Assembly: GCA_002633025.1 (NCBI GenBank)
Contig: NMRB01002257.1
Span: 1-64,000 of the forward strand
Length of the DNA: 64,000 nucleotides
Direction of reading: 5' to 3'
DNA from: Notospermus geniculatus
Lineage: Eukaryota; Nemertea; Pilidiophora; Heteronemertea; Lineidae
The position numbers were made by a program, and so were the translations under genes. The notes under the pieces are model-generated. The model was not told the DNA's origin, ran no database searches, and worked only from the letters and a program-made list of their open reading frames with translations. Below are positions 1 to 10,491 of the stretch, one piece after another; the stretch's first letter is position 1; each line of letters starts with the position of its first letter.

Positions 1-678
1 TCGTTAAGATATTCCAGACAGTCCGAGAGGAGTTCAACACATTCTCAAGAGAGGGTGTGGACAGGTAGGCCTACATACAATGTACAATCTACTGTCATGT
101 GTACATGCAGCCTTACAGCCATTACGTTTGGTGAATGGTATCTTTCGGCAATGCCAAATGATTGATTTGGGATCAGTATTTACTCATGGTCAAAGAAAAA
201 CGAATCGGCAAGCCCAAGAAGGGTCGAACTTGACCAACCACCGCCACCATTGAACGAGGTCAACCATGTCAAGTCCGTGATGGGACAGCAAAAACATACG
301 ATAACGATGGCAGCCATGTCTGCTGGTGAACAGACTTGATGTTTTAGTGGGGAAAGGACACATTTTCAAGACCTCAACAAGTGTATGCAAGCTAAGCCGC
401 ATTGATAGTTTTTTTTAATTTTTTAAGGTACCTTTTCATGTGTGGTGGATTCCCGGTTCCAAAGCAGAAAAGGGACACACTGAGTCCGATCATCACCCAG
501 AATCTTCTTAAAAAATTCAAGATTCATGTCTACTACTTCGCCCTTGGAGTAACATCGAAGAAGGACGTGTCTTTCTGGAGGAGGATCATTGGCCAGGAAC
601 ATATCATCTTGTTCATAAAGGTCGAGCTGGCCTGGGTCATCGACTGGTTTTCTACTCATTCAGTAGAGATAAAAGGGG
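1..678 (+). CDS. Partial gene entering from the left edge: two probable exons
   Basis: Exon 1-64 reads in frame 3 as VKIFQTVREEFNTFSREGVD and ends at a GTAGGC donor in phase 2. A second exon at 428-678 follows a long T-rich tract with AAG acceptor and ends at a strong GTAAGT donor. Joining them restores an Arg codon, giving GVDRYLFMCGGFPVPKQKR and onward to about residue 105, with no stop. I do not recognise the protein. The minus strand of 423-659 is also open and protein-like, so strand choice rests on the matching splice phase and the good plus-strand splice sites. Both the segments and the joint are predictions. Confidence 0.4.
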
Positions 679-862
679 GTAAGTAGCAACGTACATGTAG
701 CTTGACTGATACAGTTTGAGGCAAACACAGGACATCATTACACGACCCCGGCGTATCCAACGTGTGATTGGTGTGATATTACAAGTTTTGACATGGAGGG
801 CGAAGGGGAGGTTTGTTGGTAAAATGGGCACCTTATGTTATTTTCTTTAATTTCTTTCACAG

Positions 863-1290
863 GTGAAGCAGGGAGTGGTAAGATAGAAACAAAACAAACC
901 CAAAAGCTCTTGTCGTAAGACATCAGCATCGGTCTTTTTTCGCGAACGCAAATACTGTGCCAACGCGATATACCGCGATACAACGCGTACACTCGCGTAG
1001 GATTTTCGAATGGGAAGAAGATGATATGAAGAGATATGTAAAGGTACGTTTCCTCTCTTTTCCTCTCTTGTTTTTTTCTTCAATTAAGTACATGTATTCA
1101 TGATTTATCTCAGCACGACCGGAGGCTTCAAATGGAAGATTATTACATAACTGACGTATTGCAACATCCCTTTTTGGCATGAAACATCTTGTATACATCA
1201 TTCCCAATTTAGGGATCAAGAGCTGAGACTGTTGTTTCCCTTTCAGATCTCCAAACGACCTGCTAACAACGAAAGCAAGAAAATAAAAAG
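863..1290 (+). CDS. Possible downstream exons of the left-edge gene
   Basis: Three short splice-bounded segments follow. The first, 863-877, is a 15-nt candidate micro-exon between TTTCTTTCACAG and GTAAGA, reading GEAGSG in the phase left by the exon ending at 678. The second is a segment ending at 1043 that reads IFEWEEDDMKRYVK before a GTACGT donor. The third, 1247-1290, begins after CCCTTTCAG, reads ISKRPANNESKKIKR and ends at a GTATAT donor. The last two join in phase 0. The link from the micro-exon to the second segment does not keep phase, so at least one boundary is wrong or an exon is missing. No function can be proposed. Confidence 0.22.
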
Positions 1291-1517
1291 GTATATACCG
1301 CCATGTTGTGTATTACACACGACCTGAAACTAACATGCTATCAACAATATAAGGCTAGCTCATACATCTATCAACTAATCAAGCAATGAACAAAACTACA
1401 GCAATTTGCCGTCAAACCACGGCCCACCAGCACTGAATACAACACCACAGGCAGCCCCATTCCAAGATTTGGCAAGCTGTAACCTAATACGAGGCTTGCC
1501 TAAGCTATTGAACTCTG

Positions 1518-1848
1518 GGGCCCGATCTACGAAAGCGGCGCACGTCTATTGTCCAGCTGTGGACTCCCTATTGTTCACCGGTTGCAGAACAAAGGATTTG
1601 CGCCTTCGTAAAGAAGTGACGGCTTTGTGAATCAGGTCCCTGGGACCTCATTCACAAAGCGTAATTTTCCGTAGTGGCAAATTATTGTCCACTTGCGGGA
1701 AACCTATTGTTCACTCTCATTCTCCGCCCGAAAAAGGATTTGCGTACTTCTGAAGTTACGGGGGCTCTGTGAATAAGGTCACTTTTGTCCATTTGGAGGA
1801 TTTGAGTGCCCTTAATGTTACGGGTGATTTGTGAATAAGATCCCTGGA
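1518..1848. repeat. Tandem cluster of MITE-like units (gggacc..ttcacaaagc family)
   Basis: Three diverged units lie side by side (about 1518-1641, 1642-1783 and 1784-1848). They share the internal word 'aaaggatttgcg', a 'gttacggg' stretch and ends resembling 'ctttgtgaataaggtccc'. An independent member with both inverted ends lies at 47165-47302. Single, complete copies elsewhere suggest a mobile origin followed by local duplication. Confidence 0.6.
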
Positions 1849-2224
1849 TCGGAAATTTCTTATGGGCGATTATCTTTGCAGTGAAATATTTTTCCTGACG
1901 AATGTAAGTACATGTACATGTAAAATTGGCCATATTCGTTGTTTGTTGTACAATTCCTTTGGATATACCTTTTATGATAGCTTTCTAGTAAATAAAACTT
2001 CATCAAACACTGTTTTACAAACTCGTTGGCGTTCATCCGATCTGCAACATTAACATTTTTCCAGAATGACATTTAATACGACGACGTATTTGTAAGTAAA
2101 ATTCTAAGATGTTTAGGCCTATATTCCAGTGGAAGAAAACACGACTGTGAACCCAACCCAGCGTCAACCTTGAACAATACATCGACATGCATATCATACT
2201 CTCCATCAAACAATCATGTGATTC

Positions 2225-2460
2225 CTGATTGCATAGTGGTTATCACGTCCGCTTAGCAAGCAGCATGTCCCGGGTTCGAATGCAGCCCGGGATGTGTGGG
2301 ACTAACCATCCCTGGCTTTTCACGCACTCGCATGGGAGAGTAGCCGTGGTACCTTGTTCTTTGTACCGTTGCAAGTGAAAGAACCCACCCCAGCGGGAAA
2401 CATGAGTGCCGGTAGCTTGAGATAGCTTCTTCCAAGATTATACGGGCCTTTGTCGAAAAC
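2225..2460 (+). mobile_element. tRNA-derived SINE
   Basis: A tRNA-like head carries an A-box-like segment (tagtggttatc near 2234) and a B box (ggttcgaatgc near 2273). A non-tRNA body with 'gtggtaccttgttc' and 'aagtgaaagaaccca' follows and ends near 'tacgggcc'. The same head and body recur at 8281-8510, which shows dispersal. The tRNA cannot fold as a full gene because it merges directly into the body. A short tandem tail (about 2440-2530, repeated 'ggtcgtcgaaa') follows. Confidence 0.75.
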
Positions 2461-2568
2461 TGGTCGTCGAAACTTTCTTTTGATAGAAGAAGGCATACGG
2501 GCCTTCAGTTTGTCTGGTCGTCGAAAATTTCCCAATCGCACTGCTCAACAGAAAACTATAAATTTATT

Positions 2569-2615
2569 ATGGTTCCCGATCAATCAGATCGGGAACCATA
2601 TTGTTTTTGGTCATG

Positions 2616-2658
<43 letters not shown>

Positions 2659-3530
2659 TGTGTGTGTGTCTGTGTATCTGTGTGTCCGGTCTGTCACACC
2701 TTCATATCTCATCTCCTTGAACAGCTAGAGCCTTGGAAACAAATCCTACCCTTAGGTTTGTCAACCTGGTCAATCCAATGAGCCAATAATTTTCAATCTC
2801 AGATGTCTCCATCATGATGTAATCAACATATCGGACTTGATATTTTGTCTGTCACGCTTTTATCTGATGGCATAACTCGGCTCCTTCAACACCTACAGCA
2901 ATGGAAATAAGTTCTACCCTTAGGTTTTCATACCTTAGGAATTGAATGGGCTGATTACTTTTGATGTGAGATGTTGGGATCATGGTGATATCGATATCAC
3001 GAATTTGATATTTTCAGATAACTTGCCATACTGTCAACTGAGCAACATGAAACAAGTCTTAGTTCATGCCTACTTATCCAAGGACTGGACTATGTTGAAA
3101 TTCTCAGCCTCAAGTGTCCGGGTGTTCGAAATATCATGAGATTTTGATATATCAAACTTGATAATTTGAAATATCTCTGCCTGTGGTAAAGGTAGAGGCA
3201 TGATATCACCCATACTTAGGTTATTGAGGATGCCCATTTCGATTATGCAATGACCTTGATGATCAGAGGTCAAGGTCAAGGTCATACTTTGATAATTTGA
3301 TATATCTCTGCCTATGGCAGAGGTGGAAGCATGATGTCACCCACTATTAGGTTACTGAGGATGCCCATTTTGATTATGCAATGGCCTTGATGATCAGAGG
3401 TCAAGGTCAAGGTCAAGGTCAAACCTGATGATTTGATTTGAGCACATCAAAATGGCTGCCAGCAGGCTGCCTGTCATGCCTGTAAGGTCCTCTTAACAAG
3501 CGGGAACCATCAGACATTTACAATGTCATC
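2569..3530. repeat. Composite repeat: palindrome, TG microsatellite and ~130-bp tandem array
   Basis: It opens with a perfect palindrome at 2569-2599 (atggttcccgatc / gatcgggaaccat). A (TG)n tract with a few substitutions runs from about 2618 to 2685. Two diverged copies of a longer unit ('ctgtcacrc...ctacccttaggtt') lie at about 2690-2945. Two copies of a ~130-bp unit start near 3158 and 3289, each containing 'aatatctctgcc', 'gaggatgcccattt' and a run of 'aaggtc' hexamers. The block closes near 3505 with 'gcgggaaccatcagac', echoing the opening palindrome. No coding potential beyond the repeats. Confidence 0.7.
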
Positions 3531-3566
3531 TTGTTTATCTCAGGAATCGTACAGATGGTGGAAAAG

Positions 3567-4200
3567 GTACGTACATGTATGTAGCGTAAAAAAGGATCGA
3601 GCGACAAAATTTTATGGTTTTTCACACACATCTCGGAACGATAATGCCGGGCGATAATGAACTAGAAAAGAAACATGTATTCTGATTCATAAAACATTCT
3701 TAATGAATAGGCCAAATCGTTCATGTGACAGTCTTAATACATGTATACCATACATATGACCTAGATAAAGGTCTTCCGCATTGTATTGTATTGACGGACC
3801 TTTATCAATATGATTGTTACACCATGCGATCAAGCTTAAAGGTAGGCATGCATTAAGTCTGGGGTTCGACACACAAAATTCGCCTTTCTCCCGATGTCCT
3901 TCTGCTGAAGCAATTGGTTTTTACGTCCACCAGTATGACCCCTCTAAATCTTTTAACATTTTACACCTCGACCATCTCCAAATGACGTAGGCCTAATAGA
4001 ACGCGCACATGCGGCCTTGGCCTGTATCTCTATAAACTTACATGTGCTGTACATAGGCTTTGGCCTATTTGTGGCAAACTGAATGGGTGGGTTATACATG
4101 TTCGGTGATCGTCCGCTCCGGGCGACGAAAAATACAAAACACTGATCTACCAGAAGACTAGATATTATGACGTCTTTTCACCAACAAACAAGGCTATCAC
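3567..4200. other. Intergenic stretch without recognised genes
   Basis: No gene, tRNA or structured repeat was recognised here. A 23-nt splice-like segment at about 3544-3566 (between TTTATCTCAG and GTACGT) sits at the left border, but it is too short to call. The region is AT-rich with scattered 'acatgta' words. Confidence 0.4.
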
Positions 4201-4210
4201 TGATAACAGC

Positions 4211-5138
4211 ATGATGATAGCAGGACATGTGCCTACCTTTCCAGACGCGACACAACAACCGCTAATCTACGGTGAAGAAATAAACGGTGGTGATGATGCC
4301 CAGAGAACGGGGAGGAAACTGGAGGTAAATATTGCATTCTAGCTACAACGGTTTGGAGGGAACTCGGTCGGGCTGAAATGGCTGATGTAACGCTGGTTCA
4401 CATAATACAGCAAACACACTACATGTAGGTACCTTCTATTTTGGAGGAGTTTTTCTCAAAAAATACAGAAGATATGAAAGTTTACCGCAGCCTACCGAAG
4501 AAGGCTTCCTCTAAAGTTGACATTTTCCCATGCATATACATGTGCATACAAAACCAAAAATATTTTATTTGGTAAATCTAATGAACCTAATGAGAATTCA
4601 ACCAAATGCCAAAACGCACAGCAGGGAAACCGAACAATCGATGAGAAGTACTTCATAGTGTCAACTGACCGAGGCACGAGAACTATATAGGCCTACTTAG
4701 AGTTGTCCTATATACTGAACCTAGCGGCCAACCCTCTTCAAATGTCGCACCACATGTAAAAATGAATCTTTTTAAAATAATTTTTCACAACCACTAAAGG
4801 GCGGCGCACACGAGCGACTAAATCTGGACGACCGCCGACGAGACTGGCGGTGCGACTTGACATCAGCCAATCAGAAGCGCCAAATCTTGTCGCTTTGGCG
4901 GTCGGAAGCCAAGTCGGCCGACAAATCGGTCAAAATTGTCGCTCGTGTGCGCCGCCCTTTAGGAAACTATAGCAGGTCATGACTTGGATCATGTGACAGA
5001 TTATTCACACAGTCTGGTGGGATTTACCAAACACATGTTTTCACAGTGCATAGGGCAAGTACAAGTACTACGTATCTTTTCCTTCATTCTCGTCAGTTCC
5101 ACATCTTCTTTTTTTAGGAAGCCTCAAGATCAATCGAA
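4211..5138 (+). CDS. Candidate upstream exons, possibly 5' exons of the AAAP transporter
   Basis: From ATG 4211 an open segment reads MMIAGHVPTFPDATQQPLIY and continues to a GTAAAT donor after 4324 (38 codons, phase 0). A 21-nt segment at 5118-5138, after a strong 'tcttctttttttag' acceptor and before GTAAGT, reads EASRSIE in the same phase. Both precede the transporter on the same strand, so an alternative N-terminus or 5' leader is possible. I could not find a phase-0 acceptor joining 5138 to the start region at 5443, where an in-frame TAA precedes the ATG. Confidence 0.3.
4797..4959. mobile_element. MITE with AAGGGCGGC ends and TA target duplication
   Basis: The 163-bp element has near-perfect terminal inverted repeats of about 25 bp (aagggcggcgcacacgagcg and its complement), flanked by TA on both sides. 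No coding capacity. The TA duplication fits the Tc1/mariner superfamily. A second member with the same ends lies at 6083-6316. Confidence 0.8.
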
Positions 5139-5442
5139 GTAAGTTATAAGATTAATCAGTTTATCGATACGTGTACATGTAGATGCCAATACATGTACAC
5201 CGATTCCAAATACGGTAATCCCTAAATGCATTATGTGTATCCAAATCGATGGCTGTATTTTCTTTCGACGAACTACAATTCTTCCTTTCGGCCATTGAAA
5301 TTTAACATGATAGAATGCATGACCGGACGCAAGAATACGAAACTAGCTTATCTCTTGCACCTTCATGAAAAACTGGCAAGTTTTAGGAAACATGTATTAT
5401 GTCATCGTTTCGACAGGAATGGAATATGATTAAGCAGTCCCG

Positions 5443-8400
5443 ATGAAATCAAAATCCTACGAAAACTTCGGTGTGAAAGAGACAACCGCCGAGAAAGTCA
5501 AGCTTCTAGATTCTTCCCCAGAGGGTGGGGACACATCGTTTGATGGCTCATTGAAGACCACGCATGGACTGAAGATATGGATGGCCGTCATGTTCGTAGT
5601 TGGAGACATTGCTGGGACTGGCATACTGTCGTTGCCAAAGGCGATTGTCGACTGTGGTTAGTAGGATGTCAAGAAACGACAATTAGATGACACCTTTTGT
5701 TATCTCATGATTTTATTCATTCAAGGGGGATTAAGCAATCAAAATGCCCATCGATATCGCTGCTAATCATAAGCAACTAGGCCTACTCCTATCATCACTA
5801 CTAGGTGTTGTGGACAGAAGCCCAAAGCAAACATCAACTTACTAGTCGATCCCTACTCGCCACATTATTTTGTAACGCATTGAAATAGGATGTTTTCCCA
5901 ATGGAAAAGAACCTATTTTATCCTTGCTAAAAATACACATCAGGGCCAAATTCATAAAGGGTGTTTAAGACTTACATGTAGACGCGTGTAACTTCACCAA
6001 ATGCACACACTTCCACCGTGCATTTGACCTTGGAGGAATTACATTGACGAAGTTACAGGCGTCTAAGTCTTCAGTAGCCTTAAAGGGCGGCGCACACGTG
6101 CGACTAAAATGGGGGCGACTACTACGTCGCATGTGATAATATTACCTTTGAGGTCGATCAGTGATGTCATCCGCGACATCACTGATCTTCCAAGGAAGCA
6201 TTTGTCGCAAACGAGTCAACATAAACTAAAAAAACTAATATGTTCAGTCGCTGCTGTGGTCGCAAGGCCGGTCTCCTAGAAAATCGCTCGGAAAATCGCA
6301 AGTGTGCGCCGCCCTTTACGAATTTGGCCCACTGTCTCTGTAACGTCTCGTCTCTGCTAGTTGCGTCGATGACGAGAGATAACACAGATATTCCATCCTT
6401 TCAGGTGGTCCACTAGGCATTGTACTCTTGTTCGTCATGAGTGCTATGGCTGTCTACACAGCGATCATACTGGGATGGAGCTGGCAGTTACTTGAGGAGC
6501 GATATGAAGAGTATAGGGTGCTACATGTTCAAGATCCATACACGGCCATAGGATACAGGGCAATGGGGAACTTCGGCAGGTGAGAGATTACATCCCTTCA
6601 TTCAAAATTGGGCCTCTAGGGTGCTGCATGTTCAAGACCCCACGACATAGGGTACAGGGTCCATATTCATAAACATACTTGTTGTGTTGAACAAAGGATA
6701 AGTGTCACACTTAGACTTAAGTAGTTTTATGAAAATGGGCCCTGGGCATTGGGGAACTTGGGCAGGTGTGAGAGATCAAGTTCTCAGAATAACCACACGG
6801 GTAGGGCAGAGGACAACGGGGACCCTTTGCAAGTTCCGTCCATAAGGCTTTTTACACAGCATTTTCGAGACGGAAATAAGGTCCAAAAACAATTTCATTG
6901 TTATTTACAGGAATACAGTGCGTCTATCAAATTATATTTCAATGTTCGGCATTGGAATCATCTTCCTATTACTAGCAACAGAGATGGTGGACGGACTCTT
7001 GAATGTTCCATTCCCAGATATTACCTTCTGCATTTGGATGTTAGTAGTGGCCGGAATCTTGGTGCCGTTTTCATGGCTTGGCACTCCTAAGGATATGTGG
7101 TAAGATATTGTACAAAGTCATTGAAAAATAACAAGTCATTCAGCATCTCATGATACTACATGTACTCTGTTGATTGGGGAATATCCTGTATTGAAACGTA
7201 AGGCTAACAAATGTAGACTGGAATAATTTTAGAGTAGGGCCAAACCATGCAACTGCGAGTATTCCATGGTATTGGCATCATAGACTGTGGCGTAAGGAAT
7301 AGCCAATCGTCGGACGAATACACAGGTCTTGACGATTCCCTGTACCCTTCGTCTTAAAAAAAAACGTGCACACAGCTACACTGTACACCTCCATCAAGAA
7401 AACCGTATATCACCAAAAGACGATTATTTTTATACTCTTTTCTAGGCCTGTTGCCATTGGAGCTACGGCATCAACGGGAATTGCATGTGTCCTTATATTT
7501 GCAAACATGATGAAACTGATACCTGTAACAGTTCCAACCATAAAACACAGTCCAGTGAAGGTAGAGGGGTTCTTCATGGCATTTGGGACAATCACATTCG
7601 CTTTTTGTGGACACAGCGTGTTTCCTACCATACACCACGACATGCTCGACAGACGAAAATTTTCGTACGCTGTGATATTTGGATACATAGGTAAATTCAT
7701 GTGAACAGTACCATAGCATGCAATTGCACAAAAACACAAAAAATTTGCTCATTTTCCATTGAGTATTGATGACGGAGGTAGTTGAGGGACTACGTATGTA
7801 GAACCTGCTATGAGCTCCGACCTGATGTCACGCCAATAAATCGACACAGATGTATTTGCAATCTCTGCTTTTATATATCACACGAGTCTCGGCCGTAACC
7901 ATACCACTACTTGAAGACAACAAGCAAAGGAAAAAGGCCAAGAACACCCAACACCCCAAAAAGCAACTCTCGATTCATTTCGTTACAGGCATGCTGCTTA
8001 TGTTCGCGCCGTCGGTCATATCAGGCTTTTATGTTTTGGGCGACTTGACCAGTGCCAACGTGGTTGCCACTGTTGAGACCTTGGATAGGAGCTGGATCAC
8101 ATACACGGTGGAAATACTCTTCCTCTGCCACCTGTTACTGGCATTCAACATAGTGGTCAACCCCCTCTGGCAGGGAGCTGAATCCATTTTCAAGATCAAG
8201 AATAGTAAGTGCCTTTGGTTCGGTTCTTTATGTTGTTGGTCGTGTTGATCAGCGAAGACCAGGATAACACATCCCGAGAGCCCTGATAGCCGTGTGGTTA
8301 TCACGTCCGGCAGGTCCCGGGTTCGAATCCAGCCCGCGCCATATGGGATATCATCCCGGCTCTTCACGTCTGCCGCATGGGTCAATACACCGTGATACCG

Positions 8401-9769
8401 TGGTACCTTGGTACACCGTTGTACCTTGTTCCTTTGCAACGGCAAGTAAAAGACCCCATGCAAATGAGGAACCTGAGTAGCGCTGATATGACCTCTTCCA
8501 TGCTTACAAGGGCCAATAATGCTATGGCTTCGTGCTATGCTATGCTTATGCTATGCTTCCTGATGGAAACATACAAATACAATATACAAATAACACATGC
8601 CATTTGGGTGAACTACATGTACCGTAATAGAAATGGTGCCTTTACCGTCTACAAGGTTCCTCCTCATTGCCACGACCTGCTGGCGTCTCCAGCATGTTCA
8701 GTATGATTACCTCGGCGTATCGTCAATATTACCACATCATTTTTTCAGAGTTCGGTGTCAAGAGAGTCATCCTGCGTACCTTTATGATCATGGTGATACT
8801 GTTCGTGGCAGAGTCTCTGCCACGGTTTGGCCCCATCTTGTCTCTCGTCGGAGGATCATTCCTTAACCTTATTGTCTTCATCCTACCACCAATCTTCTAT
8901 GAAAGATTGTGCAGAGGATATGAAAAGTTCCCAAAGATGTAAGTTCACATACTAGTATGTACCCAGGGGCAGTTCTATGAATGGCCTACCGGTGATAGGC
9001 AAAAACAAGGACTCTAACGTACTTAAATTGGGAAGCTAGTGCAGTCGGCAAAAACAAAGGACTCTGAACGTACTTAAATTGGGAAGTGAGTGCAGTCGGC
9101 GCTGTGTGCATTGATCGACTTCCGAGTCCTCGTTACTAATACATACATGTATACTAATATACATCAATAAATGAGTTTCAAAACAGTGATGTCATTTCCT
9201 TTAGAAAATCCAAAAATAAAGCACAAAGGCGACACCCAAAATGATATAATAACCGAAGTCGTCCTCCAGAAATTTAGAAACATTTCGACCCCACCGGTTG
9301 GGGTCGAAAATTTGCTAAATTTCTGGAGGACGACTTCGGTTATTATATCATTTCGTTTAGAAAGGGAGCGTCACTGACTGTTCAATCGTATTGGTACCGT
9401 ACTGTTTACATGTAGGCCTAAGCAGGTTAGTACGGTAGTCTGGAAATAAGATCAAAAATTAAAGTAAATGAGGTTCAAACTGATATTACTGTAGAATAAA
9501 ACCCGTCAGGCAACTTATCAAATGCATACGTGTTCAAACATCTGTCACCCATTGAATAATGGGTGTTACTGTGACAATACATGTAATACCAAGCACACGT
9601 TTTCTTTTCCAGCCCCATTCCTCTCCACATGCGAGTCATCCACATAGAGATCATTCTGGTAGGAATTGTTGCCGGTGTTGCATCATGCTACTCGGCCATA
9701 AACGAGTTAGTAGCACCAGGCAGTTTCGTGCCACCATGTTACGTCAATGTCACGGCAGCAAAATACTAG
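5443..9769 (+). CDS. AAAP-family amino acid transporter, seven exons
   Basis: Exons are 5443-5656, 6405-6579, 6911-7099, 7446-7690, 7989-8204, 8749-8938 and 9613-9769. All are bounded by GT-AG and all junction phases agree, giving 1,386 nt and 461 residues. The N-terminus (about 40 residues) is hydrophilic. TM1 follows with WMAVMFVVGDIAGTGILSLP, matching the GxGxLxLP pattern of the amino acid/auxin permease family (SLC32/36/38 and plant AVT relatives). Later hydrophobic segments, such as GIVLLFVMSAMAVYTAIIL, GIGIIFLLLATEMVDGLL and the segment starting VILRTFMIMVILFVAESLP, fit the usual 11-helix topology. Family members carry neutral amino acids across plasma or vesicle membranes, usually coupled to protons or sodium. 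Substrate and location here cannot be read from the sequence. The start ATG follows an in-frame TAA at 5431. Introns carry a SINE and several MITEs. Confidence 0.9.
5943..6330. mobile_element. MITE-like element interrupted by a second MITE
   Basis: The outer ends are 'gggccaaattcataa' at 5943 and its near-complement 'ttacgaatttggccc' ending at 6330. A TA-flanked element (6083-6316) sits close to the right end, so the outer element was present first. It lies in intron 1 of the AAAP transporter. Confidence 0.55.
6083..6316. mobile_element. Second AAGGGCGGC MITE, with internal palindrome
   Basis: The 234-bp element shares its ends (aagggcggcgcacacg / cgtgtgcgccgccctt type) and TA flanks with the copy at 4797-4959. 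It contains a perfect internal palindrome at about 6159-6187 (gatcagtgatgtc / gacatcactgatc). Confidence 0.75.
6616..6785 (+). pseudogene. Relic duplicate of transporter exon 2 end, split by a small MITE
   Basis: Sequence at about 6616-6659 ('tagggtgctgcatgttcaag...acaggg') and 6744-6785 ('gcattggggaacttgggcaggtg') repeats the last part of exon 2 and its donor (about 6516-6592) with substitutions and a small deletion. Between the halves, at 6656-6743, is an 88-bp element with inverted ends 'agggtccatattcataaac' and 'gttttatgaaaatgggccct'. The copy is not needed for the reading frame and looks non-functional. Confidence 0.65.
8281..8510 (+). mobile_element. tRNA-derived SINE, second copy
   Basis: It has the same head-body order as the copy at 2225-2460. 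The A-box region is 'gtgtggttatcacgtcc' near 8292, the B box is 'ggttcgaatcc' at 8320-8330, the body contains 'gtggtacctt' and 'aagtaaaagacccc', and it ends near 'ttacaagggcc'. It sits in intron 5 of the AAAP transporter in the sense orientation. Confidence 0.75.
8998..9105. repeat. Tandem duplication of ~54 bp
   Basis: Two adjacent near-identical copies share 'ggactctaacgtacttaaat' and 'gggaag(c/t)(t/g)agtgcagtcggc'. It lies within intron 6 of the transporter. No other function seen. Confidence 0.7.
9238..9353. mobile_element. Foldback MITE (hairpin)
   Basis: The two arms of about 39 bp (from 'aaatgatataataaccgaag' to 'gaaatttag') are perfect complements. An inner palindrome (tttcgacccc / ggggtcgaaa) fills much of the centre, so the 116 bp can fold almost end to end. 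It lies in intron 6 of the AAAP transporter. No coding capacity. Confidence 0.7.
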
Positions 9770-10491
9770 CAGACCATAAGTTCATAAGTCGTGGCTGGAC
9801 CACCGAAGCAAGAACTGAAATACATACATGTATATTGGTATTCTGGACGAAGTTTTTGAATGGATGGAATATTGACGACCTGGCTATCTATATGTACTAA
9901 TGGGAGGAGTATTTATTCTGCAAAAAAGCATAAACGTCCTGGTCATCGACCACAAAATATTAGAAAGTTGGATCGAGACATGTTGATGTATGGGATTTTA
10001 CGCTACCTCAAGAAGGTAGCAGGTCTTATCCAGTGGATTTAATCAGACTTTTAAAAACATTTTTTAAAAAATGCAACATGTGCATGTACATGTACCTTGA
10101 CTACAAAGGATATTAATATGTATATCGACATGGCAACAATGGCCATTACACTGTGCAATAAACTTTCTTTTCAACACATGCATCGGTCAATAATTTATAC
10201 GTGTACTCTACTACAGGTGATAACAAATCACTTGATCTTTCTTGTTATGGATTTAGAAAGTAAAACAACAACTCAAAAACAGTCGAAAAGATTGTCACTT
10301 TTTATTTGAAAACATACGTCGAGCTCTTCACCTCTGCAACAAGTAAAATTCCCCAGATCCAATCAGCCCAAAACTGCCAGCAGTCATGGGTTGAAAATTG
10401 AAATTAACGAAGTACAAAATTACAATCAAAAATATTGTTCTCAACAGAAAAATAGAACACGAAATTCGTTTACCGCTTTTGTTCTACCTTT
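9770..10491. other. Convergent 3' UTR region of the two main genes
   Basis: The plus-strand transporter stops at 9769 and has an AATAAA at 10157-10162. The minus-strand giant gene stops at 10492 and has its AATAAA (TTTATT on the plus strand) at 10301-10306. The two transcripts are tail to tail with little or no spacer. No other gene was seen in the interval. Confidence 0.6.

Noticed and set aside
2234-2295. tRNA gene suggested by A and B boxes
   Set aside because: No closed acceptor stem, and the sequence runs into a SINE body repeated at 8281-8510.
3158-3430. CRISPR-like or regulatory array from repeated 'aaggtc' hexamers
   Set aside because: Only two long units and a short hexamer run, with no regular spacer pattern. 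It is a eukaryotic tandem repeat.
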